From: Schlegelella_A sp038318385
GTDB lineage: Bacteria; Pseudomonadota; Gammaproteobacteria; Burkholderiales; Burkholderiaceae_C
Direction: 5' to 3'
Assembly (NCBI GenBank): GCA_038318385.1
Contig: JBBQCD010000013.1
Span: 19,214 to 83,213 of the forward strand
DNA length: 64,000 nucleotides
Shown here: positions 1 through 8,896 of the stretch, piece by piece
How positions within the stretch are numbered: position 1 is the first letter of the stretch
Layout: every line of letters begins with the position of its first letter
Translations under genes and position numbers: made by a program
The notes under the pieces: model-generated
The model's database searches: none
Seen by the model: only the letters and a program-made list of their open reading frames with translations
What the model was told of the DNA's origin: nothing

Positions 1-270
1 CTGCTCGAATCCGGCACCTGGGTCGGCGACCTGTTGCGCTTCCCCAATTGCACGCTCGCCGTCAGCCAGCCGCGCTACCCGTGCTTCAAGCTGAACGCGG
101 CGCTGGGCTTCAAGCAGGCGGCCAAGGCGATGGTTGCGCAGGCCTGGAGCGGCTTTTATCTGGCCGTACGCGAACCGGGGACCATCGCCGCCGGCGAGAC
201 CTTCGAGGTCGTGCCGGGGGCGCGCGAAGTCGGCATCGACGAGCTCTTTCGGGCGCGGGCCGGACGCTGA
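1..270 (+). CDS. MOSC-domain protein (YiiM-like), C-terminal part
   Basis: The frame is open from the window edge and ends at TGA 268-270, giving 89 codons of a gene whose start lies outside. The segment SQPRYPCFKLN, with its single cysteine, matches the conserved SQPRxPCxKL stretch of the MOSC domain in YiiM-type proteins. MOSC proteins bind molybdenum cofactor or carry sulfur, and YiiM relatives detoxify N-hydroxylated bases. The rest (WSGFYLAVREPGTIAAGETFEVV) fits the C-terminal part of that domain. The substrate cannot be inferred. It converges on the oxidoreductase gene at 281-1384 with a 10-bp gap. Confidence 0.7.
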   Translation: MLESGTWVGDLLRFPNCTLAVSQPRYPCFKLNAALGFKQAAKAMVAQAWSGFYLAVREPGTIAAGETFEVVPGAREVGIDELFRARAGR

Positions 271-280
271 CCGGCAGCCC

Positions 281-1384
281 TCAAGCAGCGACCGGGTCGA
301 GCACCGGGTAGTCCGTATAGCCCTCGGCACCACCGCCGTAGAGTGTCTTCTGGTCCAGAGCCGCCAGCGGTGCGCCGCTGCGCAGCCGCGCCACCAGGTC
401 CGGGTTGGCGATGTAGGGACGTCCGAATGCCACCAGGTCGGCATCGCCGCTGGCAATGACGCGTTCGGCCATCGTCCGGTCGTAGCCGTTGTTCACCATC
501 CAGGCGCCATCGGGGCTGCCGGCACGGAAGATCTCGCGCAGCGCGGCGTAGTCGAACGGGGCGATATCGCGCGCGCCACCCGTCTGGCCTTCGATCAGAT
601 GCAGATAGGCGAGCTGGTAACCGGCCACCAGCTCGACGACATGGCTGAAGAGCGCCTGGGCGTCGCTGTCCTGGCCGGCGCCGTTCGACGGGGTGACCGG
701 GGACAGCCGCAGCCCGACACGGCCGGCGCCGACTTCGTTGACGACCGCACCGACGACCTCGAGCAGCAGACGCGCGCGATTCGCGATCGAGCCACCGTAG
801 GCGTCACTCCGGTCGTTGATGCTGTCGCGCATGAACTGGTCGAGGAGATAGCCGTTGGCGCCGTGGAGCTCGACGCCGTCGAAGCCGGCGTCGAGCGCGC
901 AGCGCGCCGCATGGGCATAGTCGGCGACCACGCGCGGCAGCTCGTCGGTGCGCAGCGCCCGCGGTTCGGAGACTTCGACGAAGCCCTGGGCCGTGAAGGT
1001 CTTGCCGACGGCACGTCGCGCGGTCGACGACACCGGCGGCTTGCCGCCGGGCTGCAGAGAGACGTGCGAGATCCGGCCGACGTGCCAGAGCTGGACGACG
1101 ATCCGTCCGCCTTCGGCATGGACCGCGTCGGTCACCTTCTTCCAGGCGGCGACCTGCTCGGCGTTGTAGATCCCGGGCGTGTCGAGGTAGCCCTGGCCTT
1201 CGGCGCTGATCTGCGTCGCCTCGGAGACGATCAGCCCGGCGCTGGCGCGCTGCCGGTAGTAGGTCGCCATCAGGTCGGTCGGGACCTGCCGCGGGCCGGC
1301 GCGATCGCGCGTCAGCGGCGCCATCACGATGCGGTTGGCGGCGGCGATGGCGCCGAAGCGGAGGGGATCGAAGAGGCTGGTCAT
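281..1384 (-). CDS. Old Yellow Enzyme family alkene reductase (NemA-like)
   Basis: A 367-residue FMN-dependent ene-reductase, the usual length for NemA/OYE. These cytosolic enzymes use NAD(P)H to reduce activated C=C bonds (N-ethylmaleimide, enones) and some nitro compounds. Visible hallmarks are MAPLTRDRA near residues 21-29 (FMN pocket), HVGRISH at 101-107, the substrate-binding pair H174/N177 within ELHGANGYLLDQF, and DRSDAYGGS just after. The ATG at 1384 gives a canonical N-terminus (MTSLFDPLRFG). It is a single gene, divergent from rlmJ. The physiological substrate is unknown. Confidence 0.92.
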   Translation of the reverse strand: MTSLFDPLRFGAIAAANRIVMAPLTRDRAGPRQVPTDLMATYYRQRASAGLIVSEATQISAEGQGYLDTPGIYNAEQVAAWKKVTDAVHAEGGRIVVQLWHVGRISHVSLQPGGKPPVSSTARRAVGKTFTAQGFVEVSEPRALRTDELPRVVADYAHAARCALDAGFDGVELHGANGYLLDQFMRDSINDRSDAYGGSIANRARLLLEVVGAVVNEVGAGRVGLRLSPVTPSNGAGQDSDAQALFSHVVELVAGYQLAYLHLIEGQTGGARDIAPFDYAALREIFRAGSPDGAWMVNNGYDRTMAERVIASGDADLVAFGRPYIANPDLVARLRSGAPLAALDQKTLYGGGAEGYTDYPVLDPVAA

Positions 1385-1578
1385 GAAGGTCTTGTCGGTG
1401 CGGCGAAGGCGGCGAGGTTACGGGCTCGAGCGATCGCCCGCGGCCCACATGCCGGGCAGACCTGTGCTAGCAAAGTCCGCGCCTCCCGACCCCGAGTCTT
1501 ATTTCGGCGCCTCGGTCCCTCAGGGTCCGGACGTGGTGGGCACCGTACAGTCCGGACTTCACCCACCAGCCCGTCCCG

Positions 1579-2421
1579 ATGCTCGCCTACCGACACGCGT
1601 TCCACGCCGGCAACCATGCCGACGTCCTCAAGCACACCGTGCTGACCCGCGTGCTGCGCCACATGAACCTGAAGGCCAAGAGCTACCGCCTCGTCGACAC
1701 CCACGCCGGCGCCGGCGGCTATTCGCTCGAAGGGCGCTATGCGCAGAAGAAGGGCGAGTACGCGCAAGGCATCCTGCGGTTGTGGGAGCGTGACGACCTG
1801 CCGGAAGCGCTCGCGGACTATGTGGCCCGCGTGCGCGCCTTCAACCCGGACGGCCAGCTCGAGCAATACCCGGGCTCCCCGGCCTTCGCGCAGATGCTGC
1901 TGCGGGGGCAGGACCAGTTGCGCCTGTTCGAGCTCCATCCCACCGATCACCGCATCCTTGCTTCCTACCTGGGTGCGGTCAGAGGCGCCGAGGTCTACGA
2001 CAGCGACGGCTTCGCCGGCCTCAAGGGCCAGGTGCCGCCGTCGAGCCGGCGCGGCGTGGTCCTGATGGATCCGAGCTACGAGGGCAACGGCGACTACGGC
2101 CGCGTGATCGCATCGCTGCGCGAGGCCATCGGCCGCTTTGCCGAAGGCGTCTACATCGTCTGGTATCCGCAGGTCACGAAGGTCGAGGCCGCGCGCCTGC
2201 CGCACCGGCTCGAGGCGCTGGCACCCAAGGGCTGGCTGCACGCGCGCCTGACGGTGCAGGTGCCCGACACCCTCGGCTTCGGCCTGGCCGGCAGCGGCGT
2301 CTTCGTCATCAACCCGCCGCACACGCTGCATGCCGAGATGGAAGTGGTACTGCCCTACCTGACCGAGGTGCTGGGTCAGTACGACGGCGCGAACTACCTG
2401 CTCGAGCAGCGCCCGGCCTGA
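1579..2421 (+). CDS. rlmJ: 23S rRNA (adenine-2030 N6) methyltransferase
   Basis: A 280-residue protein that starts MLAYRHAFHAGNHADVLKH, the signature N-terminus of RlmJ (old name YhiR). It methylates A2030 of 23S rRNA with SAM. The SAM-binding motif is DTHAGAGGY (residues about 40-48). The catalytic N6-methyltransferase motif reads D164-P-S-Y rather than the usual DPPY, at the residue number I recall for E. coli. The rest of the family pattern, including the late WYPQV segment, is present. The downstream CoA-transferase gene starts 70 bp later and is probably a separate unit. Confidence 0.93.
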   Translation: MLAYRHAFHAGNHADVLKHTVLTRVLRHMNLKAKSYRLVDTHAGAGGYSLEGRYAQKKGEYAQGILRLWERDDLPEALADYVARVRAFNPDGQLEQYPGSPAFAQMLLRGQDQLRLFELHPTDHRILASYLGAVRGAEVYDSDGFAGLKGQVPPSSRRGVVLMDPSYEGNGDYGRVIASLREAIGRFAEGVYIVWYPQVTKVEAARLPHRLEALAPKGWLHARLTVQVPDTLGFGLAGSGVFVINPPHTLHAEMEVVLPYLTEVLGQYDGANYLLEQRPA

Positions 2422-2491
2422 GCGCCGCACGCCTCGCGACGGGCCGACGCCGGCCTCGCGCCCGCCACGGCTGCACGCGGCGCGCACTACC

Positions 2492-3715
2492 ATGCGAGGC
2501 ATGGATGCTCCTGCCGCTTTCGGCCCGCTGGCGGGCCTCAAGGTCGTCGAGCTCGGCCAGCTGATCGCCGGGCCGTTCGCCGCCAAGACGCTCGCCGACT
2601 TCGGCGCCGATGTCATCAAGATCGAGCCGCCGCCGACGTCGACCGCACCCGGCGGCGACCCGCTGCGCCAATGGCGGCTGCTGCTCGACGGCACCAGCGT
2701 GTGGTGGCAGGTCCAGTCGCGCAACAAGAAGAGCGTGGCGCTCGACCTGAAGGATGCCGATGCCCGCGTCAGCGTGCGCCGGCTGATCGACGAGGCCGAC
2801 GTCCTGATCGAGAACTTCAAGCCCGGCGTGATGGAGGCCTGGGGCCTGGGCTACGAGGCGCTGGCCGCGACCAACCCGGGGCTGATCATGCTGCGCATCA
2901 GCGGCTACGGCCAGACCGGGCCGTACAAGGACCGGCCGGGCTTCGGCGTCGTTGCCGAAGCGATGGGCGGGTTGCGCCACCTGACCGGCGAGCCCGGAAG
3001 GGTGCCGGTGCGCGTCGGGGTCAGCATCGGCGACACGTTGGCTTCGCTGCACGGCGTCATCGGCATCCTGATGGCGCTGCAGCATCGCCATGCGAGCGTC
3101 AGCGCCGAAGCCCCGAAGGGACGGGGCCAGGTGGTGGACGTGGCGCTCTACGAGGCGGTGTTCAACTGCATGGAGAGCCTGCTGCCCGAATACAGCGCCT
3201 TCGGCGCGGTGCGCGAAGCGGCAGGTTCGGCGCTCCCCGGCATCGCGCCGACCAACGCCTACGCCTGCAGCGACGGCTGGGTCCTGGTCGCCGGCAACGG
3301 CGACTCGATCTTCCGGCGTCTGATGGTGGTCATCGGCCGCGCCGACCTCGGCGCGCGGCCGGAGCTGGCGCAAAACGCCGGGCGCGTCGTCCACGTCGCC
3401 GAGATCGATGCGGCGATCTCGGCCTGGACCGCCGCGCGCCGCGTGGAGGACGTGCTCACGGAACTCCACGGCGCGAGCGTCCCCGCCGGGCGCATCTACA
3501 CCGCACGCGACATCGCCGAGGATCGTCACTACCGGGCGCGCGGCATGATCGAGCGCGTGGTCACCGCCGAGGGCGCCACGGTCGAGGTTCCGGGGATCGT
3601 GCCCAAGCTCAGCCTGACCCCCGGCCGCATCGCGCGGCGTGCGCCGCGTCTGGGCGAGCACACCGCGGAAGTCCTGCACCCGCCCGGCCCGAAGGCCCCC
3701 GAAGCCGGCGGTTGA
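2492..3715 (+). CDS. CaiB/BaiF (class III) CoA-transferase family protein
   Basis: A 407-residue cytosolic enzyme of the formyl-CoA/carnitine CoA-transferase family, which moves CoA between carboxylic acids through an aspartyl-CoA thioester. Hallmarks are VVELGQLIAGPFAAKTLADFG at the N-terminus, IENFKPG near residue 110, RISGYGQTGP, and the likely catalytic aspartate D181 in SIGDTLASLHG. The C-terminal DIAEDRHYRARGMI is also typical. ATGs at 2492 and 2501 are both possible starts. No pathway partner lies beside it, so donor and acceptor acids are unknown. Confidence 0.88.
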   Translation: MRGMDAPAAFGPLAGLKVVELGQLIAGPFAAKTLADFGADVIKIEPPPTSTAPGGDPLRQWRLLLDGTSVWWQVQSRNKKSVALDLKDADARVSVRRLIDEADVLIENFKPGVMEAWGLGYEALAATNPGLIMLRISGYGQTGPYKDRPGFGVVAEAMGGLRHLTGEPGRVPVRVGVSIGDTLASLHGVIGILMALQHRHASVSAEAPKGRGQVVDVALYEAVFNCMESLLPEYSAFGAVREAAGSALPGIAPTNAYACSDGWVLVAGNGDSIFRRLMVVIGRADLGARPELAQNAGRVVHVAEIDAAISAWTAARRVEDVLTELHGASVPAGRIYTARDIAEDRHYRARGMIERVVTAEGATVEVPGIVPKLSLTPGRIARRAPRLGEHTAEVLHPPGPKAPEAGG

Positions 3716-3769
3716 TCCTCCGACCCGGGCGCAACAGCGAGCGGGGCCGGCAAAGAGTCATCCGCGGCG

Positions 3770-4837
3770 TCAGCTGGATCGCTTTGCCGGCCTGGCGCGC
3801 CGTGAACGCGCCTTGGGCGTGGCGGGCGACGCGACGGCAGCAGTGCGGCGCGTCGGCGTCGCGACCGGCGCTGACGCGGGTGCAATGCGGCGTGCGGGCG
3901 GAGGTGAGGACGCCATCGGCGCGATCGGCACGCTCTGGGTGTGGAACGCCTTCGGCGGCGCGTCGGGGTTTGCGCGGCCGATGCGCTCGTACTCGGAAAT
4001 CACCTGCGCGCCGAGCAAGAGCAGCGTCGCCGCGATTTCCAGGCTCAGCAGGACGACGATGGCGGTCGTCAGCGATCCGTAGACGACATTGACCTGGGAA
4101 AGCGTCGCGAAGTACCAGACCAGCAGATGCCGCGTGATCTCCCAGAGCAGCGCCGCCGTGACCGCTCCGATCAACGCGTGGCGCAGCTTCAGCCGGCCGA
4201 CCGGCATCACCAGGTAGACGGAGGTCAGGACGAAGATCTCGCCAGCCAGGCCGAGCAGGTACAGCAGCACGCCCGAGAGACCGTTCAGCGACCAGTCGCG
4301 TCCGAACAGCGAGATGCTTTCCTGGCCGATGGCCTGCAGGCTGCCGGCGACCAGCGTCACCAGCAGCAGGCCGATGCCCAGCGACAGGATGTAGCAGTAA
4401 GGCATCAGCGCCGAGATGATGAAACGGCGCCGGCGCACCGCGACGCGGTGGATGAAGATCACCGACATCGCGTTCTCGAGCACCGTGAACGCGAGCGAGC
4501 TGAAGAACAGCATCGTCGCCAGCAGCACCCAGCCGATCGATCCCTGGTGTTCCAGGAAGTTGGCGAGCTCCTTGACGATGGGACGCGACTGCCCCGGCAC
4601 CAGCCATTCGAGGTAACGACCGAGCGTGGACAGCAACTCGCCCTGGTCGACCAGCTGCGACAGCGCGATGACCGTGAGGATCAGCAGCGGAACGATCGAC
4701 AGCAGCGCGTAGTAGGCGACCGCGCCGGCGAGCAGCAGACCCTGGTTGGCCCGGAACGCGCGCAGCGTGCGCCACGCGAACGTGCCCGGGTGGCGCAGGA
4801 CTTCCTGCGTCGACGGATGAAGGTGGAGGATGCGCAT
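3770..4837 (-). CDS. YihY/BrkB-family inner membrane protein
   Basis: A 355-residue polytopic membrane protein of the YihY (UPF0761, formerly BrkB) family. The family signature AGAVAYYALLSIVPLLILTV is at residues 37-56, followed by about six hydrophobic segments to residue 285. The last 65 residues are a low-complexity Pro/Ala/Arg tail (APASAPVATPTRR, ending in KARSRRARPAKRSS), likely cytoplasmic and disordered. The role of the family is unsettled; the old ribonuclease BN assignment was wrong. The gene lies 25 bp behind the CBS gene on the same strand, so the two may be cotranscribed. Confidence 0.85.
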   Translation of the reverse strand: MRILHLHPSTQEVLRHPGTFAWRTLRAFRANQGLLLAGAVAYYALLSIVPLLILTVIALSQLVDQGELLSTLGRYLEWLVPGQSRPIVKELANFLEHQGSIGWVLLATMLFFSSLAFTVLENAMSVIFIHRVAVRRRRFIISALMPYCYILSLGIGLLLVTLVAGSLQAIGQESISLFGRDWSLNGLSGVLLYLLGLAGEIFVLTSVYLVMPVGRLKLRHALIGAVTAALLWEITRHLLVWYFATLSQVNVVYGSLTTAIVVLLSLEIAATLLLLGAQVISEYERIGRANPDAPPKAFHTQSVPIAPMASSPPPARRIAPASAPVATPTRRTAAVASPATPKARSRRARPAKRSS

Positions 4838-4862
4838 CGGCGGCCGACGCCGCGATCATCGC

Positions 4863-5279
4863 TCAGTCGGGCGAAGAGATCTCGCGCAGGACTTCGTCGG
4901 TGTGCTGAGACTGGCGCGTGGCCAGGTCGCCCAGGGCGACGATGCCGACGATCTCGCGCGCGGCGTTGAGAACCGCGAGGCGCCGCACCTGATCGGTTCC
5001 CATCTGCTCGATCACGCTCTCGACGCTGTCGTCCTCGGCGCAGCAACGGACGTCGGCGGTCATCACGTCGGACACCAGCGCCTCCTGCGGAACCATGCCT
5101 TCGGCGACCCCGCGGACGGTGATGTCGCGGTCGGTGACCATGCCGGCCAGCGCCTTGCCGTCGGCCACCGGCAAGGCGCCGACGTCGATCGCCCGCATGC
5201 GCTGGGCGGCGTGCTGGATGGTGTCGTCGCGCTGGATCAGCTCGACGTCGCGGGTCATGATGTCGCCGATGCGGGTCAT
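4863..5279 (-). CDS. Tandem CBS-domain protein
   Basis: A 138-residue protein made almost entirely of two CBS domains (residues about 7-60 and 70-125), which together form a Bateman module that binds adenylates. It begins MTRIGDIMTRDVELIQ and contains GALPVADGKALAGMVTDRDI and a second pair around MTADVRCCAEDDS and VGIVALGDLA. The frame extends to 5324, but the ATG at 5279 is preferred: it has AGGAG 6 bp upstream and starts exactly at the first CBS motif. Proteins of this kind are often stress-related regulators; no effector domain is attached. Confidence 0.85.
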   Translation of the reverse strand: MTRIGDIMTRDVELIQRDDTIQHAAQRMRAIDVGALPVADGKALAGMVTDRDITVRGVAEGMVPQEALVSDVMTADVRCCAEDDSVESVIEQMGTDQVRRLAVLNAAREIVGIVALGDLATRQSQHTDEVLREISSPD

Positions 5280-5393
5280 GGCGTGCTCCTGGTGCAATGA
5301 CGCGCAGGGTAGGGCCGCCGGCAACGCGGGCGTACAAGCGCCGCGGCCGATCGGCTGTCGGACAGCGCCGCGCAGCGCGCCCGGTGCCGCGGT

Positions 5394-6092
5394 TCAGACG
5401 CCGAGAAACTCCGCCAGCCGGCCGTCGCCGCGGAGCGCGTTTGCCGGGCCGGCGAGGACGACGCGGCCCTTCTGGAGGACCACGAGCTGGTCGGACCGCG
5501 CGGCGACCTTGCGGTAGTCGCGGTCGACGACCAGCGTGGCCATGCCGCTTTCCCGGATGTCGCCGACGACGCGCCAGATCTCCGCCACAACCAGCGGCGC
5601 CAGGCCCTCGGTGGCCTCGTCGAGCACCAGGAGCTGCGGATTGGTCATCAGCGCCCGGCCGATGGCGAGCATCTGCTGCTCGCCGCCGGAGAGCTGCTGG
5701 CCGCCGTGGCCGAGCCGCGAGGCCAGACGCGGGAACATGCCGAGGACGCGCTCCAGCGTCCAGGCGGATCCGCCATCGATGCCCGGGCGCGCCGCCATCA
5801 CCAGGTTTTCGCGCACCGACAGGTTGGGGAAGACGCCGCGTCCCTCGGGAACGTAGCCGATGCCAAGCCGCGCCATGCGCTCCGGCGGCGAGCCGGTGAC
5901 GTCGCGACCGTCCCACTGGATGCAGCCGGCGGTCGGCCGCAGGTATCCCATCAGCGAGCGGATCAGCGTGGTCTTGCCCATGCCGTTGCGGCCGAGCAGG
6001 CCGACGGACGTCCCGGCCTCGATCATCAGGGTGACGTCGTGGAGGATGTGCGCGGCGCCATAGTGGGCGTGCAGGCCCTCGATCTGCAGCAT
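5394..6092 (-). CDS. livF: Branched-chain amino acid-type ABC transporter ATPase (LivF)
   Basis: A 232-residue ATP-binding subunit with Walker A LLGRNGMGKTTL, signature LSGGEQQ, and Walker B LLVLDEATEGL, ending in the characteristic LivF C-terminus. It pairs with LivG to power the LivHM permease. The ATG at 6092 lies one base past the livG stop codon (6094-6096), so the two are translationally coupled. The longer frame to 6158 runs inside livG and is not credible. The gene is last in livHMGF, and substrate specificity cannot be read from an ATPase. Confidence 0.92.
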   Translation of the reverse strand: MLQIEGLHAHYGAAHILHDVTLMIEAGTSVGLLGRNGMGKTTLIRSLMGYLRPTAGCIQWDGRDVTGSPPERMARLGIGYVPEGRGVFPNLSVRENLVMAARPGIDGGSAWTLERVLGMFPRLASRLGHGGQQLSGGEQQMLAIGRALMTNPQLLVLDEATEGLAPLVVAEIWRVVGDIRESGMATLVVDRDYRKVAARSDQLVVLQKGRVVLAGPANALRGDGRLAEFLGV

Positions 6093-6093
6093 C

Positions 6094-6864
6094 TCAGTCG
6101 CCCTCGCCGAGATAGGCCAGGCGCACCTCGGGGTGCGCACGGATGGCCTCGGGCACATCGCTCGCGATGACGAGGCCGTTGACCATCACCGTGATGCGGT
6201 CGGCGACGCGAAACACCGCATCCATGTCGTGCTCGACCAGCAGCACGGCGTGCGTGCGCTTCAGAGCCGCCAGCAGTGCCAGCATGCGCTCGGTCTCCTC
6301 GGCGCCCATGCCGGCGAGCGGCTCGTCGAGCAGCAGCACCCGCGGCCGGGTCGCCAGACACATCGCGATCTCGAGCTGGCGCTTGCCGCCGTGGCTGAGG
6401 GTCGCGGCGGGCCGCGCGGCACTCTCGGCCAGGCCGGCCGCGGCGATCGCTTCGCGGGCGACCGCACCGCTCGAGCGACAGCGCGCCGCGCCCTGCCACA
6501 ACGCCCAGACGCGCTGGTGCGACGCCTGCGCGCACAGGCGGGCATTCTCGAAGACGCTGAAGGCCTCGAAGATGTTGGTGCGCTGGTAGCTGCGGCCGAC
6601 GCCCGCGCGGGCCCGGCGCGCCTGCGACCAGGCCGTGACGTCGGCGCCACGCAGCCGGATCGTGCCGGCAGACGGCGCGAGCTCGCCCGACAGCATGTTG
6701 ATGAGCGTCGACTTGCCGGCGCCGTTGGTGCCGATGACCGCGTGCAGCTCGCCCTGCCGCAGTTCGATGGCCACGCCGTCCACCGCAGCCACGCCGCCGA
6801 AGCGCCGGGTCAGGCCTTCGGCCTGGAGCAGGATCGCCGCGTCCGTCGCGATCGCTTCAGTCAT
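6094..6864 (-). CDS. livG: Branched-chain amino acid-type ABC transporter ATPase (LivG)
   Basis: A 256-residue ATPase with Walker A GTNGAGKSTL, Walker B LLLDEPLAGM and the switch histidine in LLVEHDMDAVF. The signature region reads LSHGGKRQLEIA, a variant of the usual LSYGQQRRLEIA. The longer loop between Walker A and signature, typical of LivG relative to LivF, is present (AWSQARRARAGVGRSYQRTNIF). The start overlaps the end of livM by 8 bp. It is part of a four-gene importer cluster without its own periplasmic binding protein. Confidence 0.92.
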   Translation of the reverse strand: MTEAIATDAAILLQAEGLTRRFGGVAAVDGVAIELRQGELHAVIGTNGAGKSTLINMLSGELAPSAGTIRLRGADVTAWSQARRARAGVGRSYQRTNIFEAFSVFENARLCAQASHQRVWALWQGAARCRSSGAVAREAIAAAGLAESAARPAATLSHGGKRQLEIAMCLATRPRVLLLDEPLAGMGAEETERMLALLAALKRTHAVLLVEHDMDAVFRVADRITVMVNGLVIASDVPEAIRAHPEVRLAYLGEGD

Positions 6865-7882
6865 CGCCGGCCACCAGGTCGACGCGCGGATGGCGGCGCA
6901 GCTGCGCCGGCAGACCCATCAGGCCCTTCGGCAGCAGCGCGACGAAGACGATGATCGTCAGGCCGAGCGTGAGCTGCCAGTGGTCGGCGAGCAGCGCTCC
7001 CACCCAGGCCTGCGACGAGTAGCCTTCCTTGAGCAGCGTGAAGGCGATCGCACCGATGACCGCGCCGCGCAGGTGGCCCAGGCCGCCGAGGATCAGCATC
7101 AGCAGCACCGCACCCGATTCCTGCCAGGCCAGCATCTCCGGGTTGACATAGCCGTCGCGTGCGGCGATGAGAAAGCCCGCCAGGCCGGCGAGCGTGCCGG
7201 CGATCACGAACGCCGCGAGCTTGTAGCCGTAGGTGCGAAAGCCCGCCGCGCGCATGCGCTGCTCGTTGACGCGGATGCCGGCAAGGGCGTGGCCGAAACG
7301 CGAGCGCAGCAGCGCGGCGAGCAGGCCGTAGGTCAGGCCGAGCGCGCCGAGCGTGAAGTAGAAGAAGTGGCTGCGGTTCTTCAGGTCGAGCAGGTCGCCC
7401 AGGACCGGCTTGAAGTTGAGGTAGATGCCGTCGCTGCCGCCGCCGATGCGCGTGTCGTGGAAGACGAAATAGGCCATCTGGGCGAAGGCGAGCGTCACCA
7501 TGATGAAGTAGACGCCGCGGGTCCTGAGGCTGAGCGCGCCGACGAACACCGCGTAGCCGGCCGCGCAGGCGAGTGCCGCCGCCAGCAGCAGCGGCAGCGA
7601 GCCGGGGCCTGCGGCGGGGGCGAGCAGGACCGTCGCATAGGCGCCGATGCCGAAGAAGGCCGCGTGACCCAGGCTGACCAGGCCGGTGGTGCCGACCAGG
7701 AGCTCCAGGCTGAGGGCGAAAATCGCGAGGATCATCACCTTGACGACCAGGTCCTGCGTGTAGGCGCCGACGACGAACGGCACGCCGGCCAGCAGCGCCA
7801 GCACGACCACCGGAACCAGAGCGCCGTAGCCACGCTTGGGCAGCAGCGCCGGGGCGGAGGCGGGCGGGGTCGTCTGGGCCAT
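6857..7882 (-). CDS. livM: Branched-chain amino acid-type ABC permease (LivM)
   Basis: A 341-residue inner-membrane permease with about nine to ten hydrophobic segments. The conserved LivM stretches GTTGLVSLGHAAFFGIGAYA (near residues 65-84) and VNPEMLAWQESGAVLLMLILGG (near 240-260) are clear. It forms the translocation pore with LivH. Its ATG shares position 7882 with the last base of livH, and it overlaps livG by 8 bp, so the cluster is tightly coupled. Confidence 0.93.
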   Translation of the reverse strand: MAQTTPPASAPALLPKRGYGALVPVVVLALLAGVPFVVGAYTQDLVVKVMILAIFALSLELLVGTTGLVSLGHAAFFGIGAYATVLLAPAAGPGSLPLLLAAALACAAGYAVFVGALSLRTRGVYFIMVTLAFAQMAYFVFHDTRIGGGSDGIYLNFKPVLGDLLDLKNRSHFFYFTLGALGLTYGLLAALLRSRFGHALAGIRVNEQRMRAAGFRTYGYKLAAFVIAGTLAGLAGFLIAARDGYVNPEMLAWQESGAVLLMLILGGLGHLRGAVIGAIAFTLLKEGYSSQAWVGALLADHWQLTLGLTIIVFVALLPKGLMGLPAQLRRHPRVDLVAGDD

Positions 7883-8754
7883 CAGTATCCTCGCTTGGCC
7901 AGGCCTTCGGGACGCCAGATCAGGATCACCGCCATCAGCAGGTAGATGCCGATGCCGCTGACCTCGGCGAAGAAGACCTTGCCGAAGGTGTCGACGAAAC
8001 CGACCATCAGCGAGGCGACGAGGGCTCCGGTGATCGAGCCGATGCCGCCGATCACGACGACGACGAAGCAGATGATCAGGACGCCGCCGCCCATGCCCGG
8101 ATAGACCGAGGACAGCGGCGCGGCGATCATGCCGGCGAGCCCGGCGAGCGCGACACCCCCCGCGAAGACCAACCGGTACAGCCGCGTGATGTTGATGCCC
8201 AGGCCGCGCACCATGTCCCGATTGCTGGCGCCGGCGCGCACCATCATGCCGAGCCGCGTGCGGTTGACGACCAAGTACAGGCCGACGGCGATCGCAATGC
8301 AGGCCGCGCTGGCGAAGAGGCGGTAGGTCGGATACGTCATCCGGTCGCCCAGCGCGATGCTGCCGGCGAGCCAGGCCGGCGCCTGCACGCCGTGGACATC
8401 GTTGCCGACGAGGATGCTGCGCATTTCCTCGAAGACGAGGATCAGGCCGTAGGTCATCAGCACCTGCTGCAGGTGGTCACGCTGGTAGAGGTAGCTGAAG
8501 AAGGCCCACTCGAGCAGGTAGCCGAAGACGAACGACAGCAGCGCCCCGCAGGCGAGCATCACCAGGAACTGCTGGCCGAAGAGCGGCGCGAGCGAGAAGG
8601 CGAGGTAGGCGCCCAGCATGTAGAAGCTGCCGTGGGCGAGATTGATGACGCCCATGATCCCGAAGATCAGCGTCAGGCCGCTGGCCAGCAGGAACAGCAG
8701 CAGGCCGTACTGGACCGCGTTGAGGCACTGGATCAGGAAGGTCGTCAGGTCCAT
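7882..8754 (-). CDS. livH: Branched-chain amino acid-type ABC permease (LivH)
   Basis: A 290-residue hydrophobic permease subunit containing the LivH signature GIMGVINLAHGSFYMLGAYL (residues about 30-49) and RNRDMVRGLGI-like cytoplasmic loop (ASNRDMVRGLGINITRLY). The frame extends to 8826, but the ATG at 8754 gives the usual N-terminus MDLTTFLIQCLNAVQYG. An internal alternative is the ATG at 8781. Neither has a strong Shine-Dalgarno. A GATAAT box on the minus strand at 8846-8841 could drive the liv genes separately from the dehydrogenase gene 142 bp upstream. Confidence 0.9.
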   Translation of the reverse strand: MDLTTFLIQCLNAVQYGLLLFLLASGLTLIFGIMGVINLAHGSFYMLGAYLAFSLAPLFGQQFLVMLACGALLSFVFGYLLEWAFFSYLYQRDHLQQVLMTYGLILVFEEMRSILVGNDVHGVQAPAWLAGSIALGDRMTYPTYRLFASAACIAIAVGLYLVVNRTRLGMMVRAGASNRDMVRGLGINITRLYRLVFAGGVALAGLAGMIAAPLSSVYPGMGGGVLIICFVVVVIGGIGSITGALVASLMVGFVDTFGKVFFAEVSGIGIYLLMAVILIWRPEGLAKRGY

Positions 8755-8840
8755 CGCGAATGTCGTGAAGGAGCCCGGCATCCGCCTGCCGATGCGGCCG
8801 AGGGGCGCGCGCCCCGGCCGGGACATCCCGGGGCGCCGAG

Positions 8841-8846
8841 ATTATC
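8841..8846 (-). promoter_or_regulatory. Possible -10 box for livHMGF
   Basis: Read on the minus strand the hexamer is GATAAT, one mismatch from the sigma-70 -10 consensus, 87 bp upstream of the livH ATG and inside the only sizeable gap of this gene block. No convincing -35 is visible. Confidence 0.3.
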
Positions 8847-8896
8847 GGCGACTTCCCCGTGGATGCGCGGGCCGCGACGGCCCGCGGAGGAACGCT

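Noticed and set aside
134..1645. A 503-codon plus-strand frame.
   Set aside because: It is antisense to the Old Yellow Enzyme gene, with shadow-like composition and no family resemblance.
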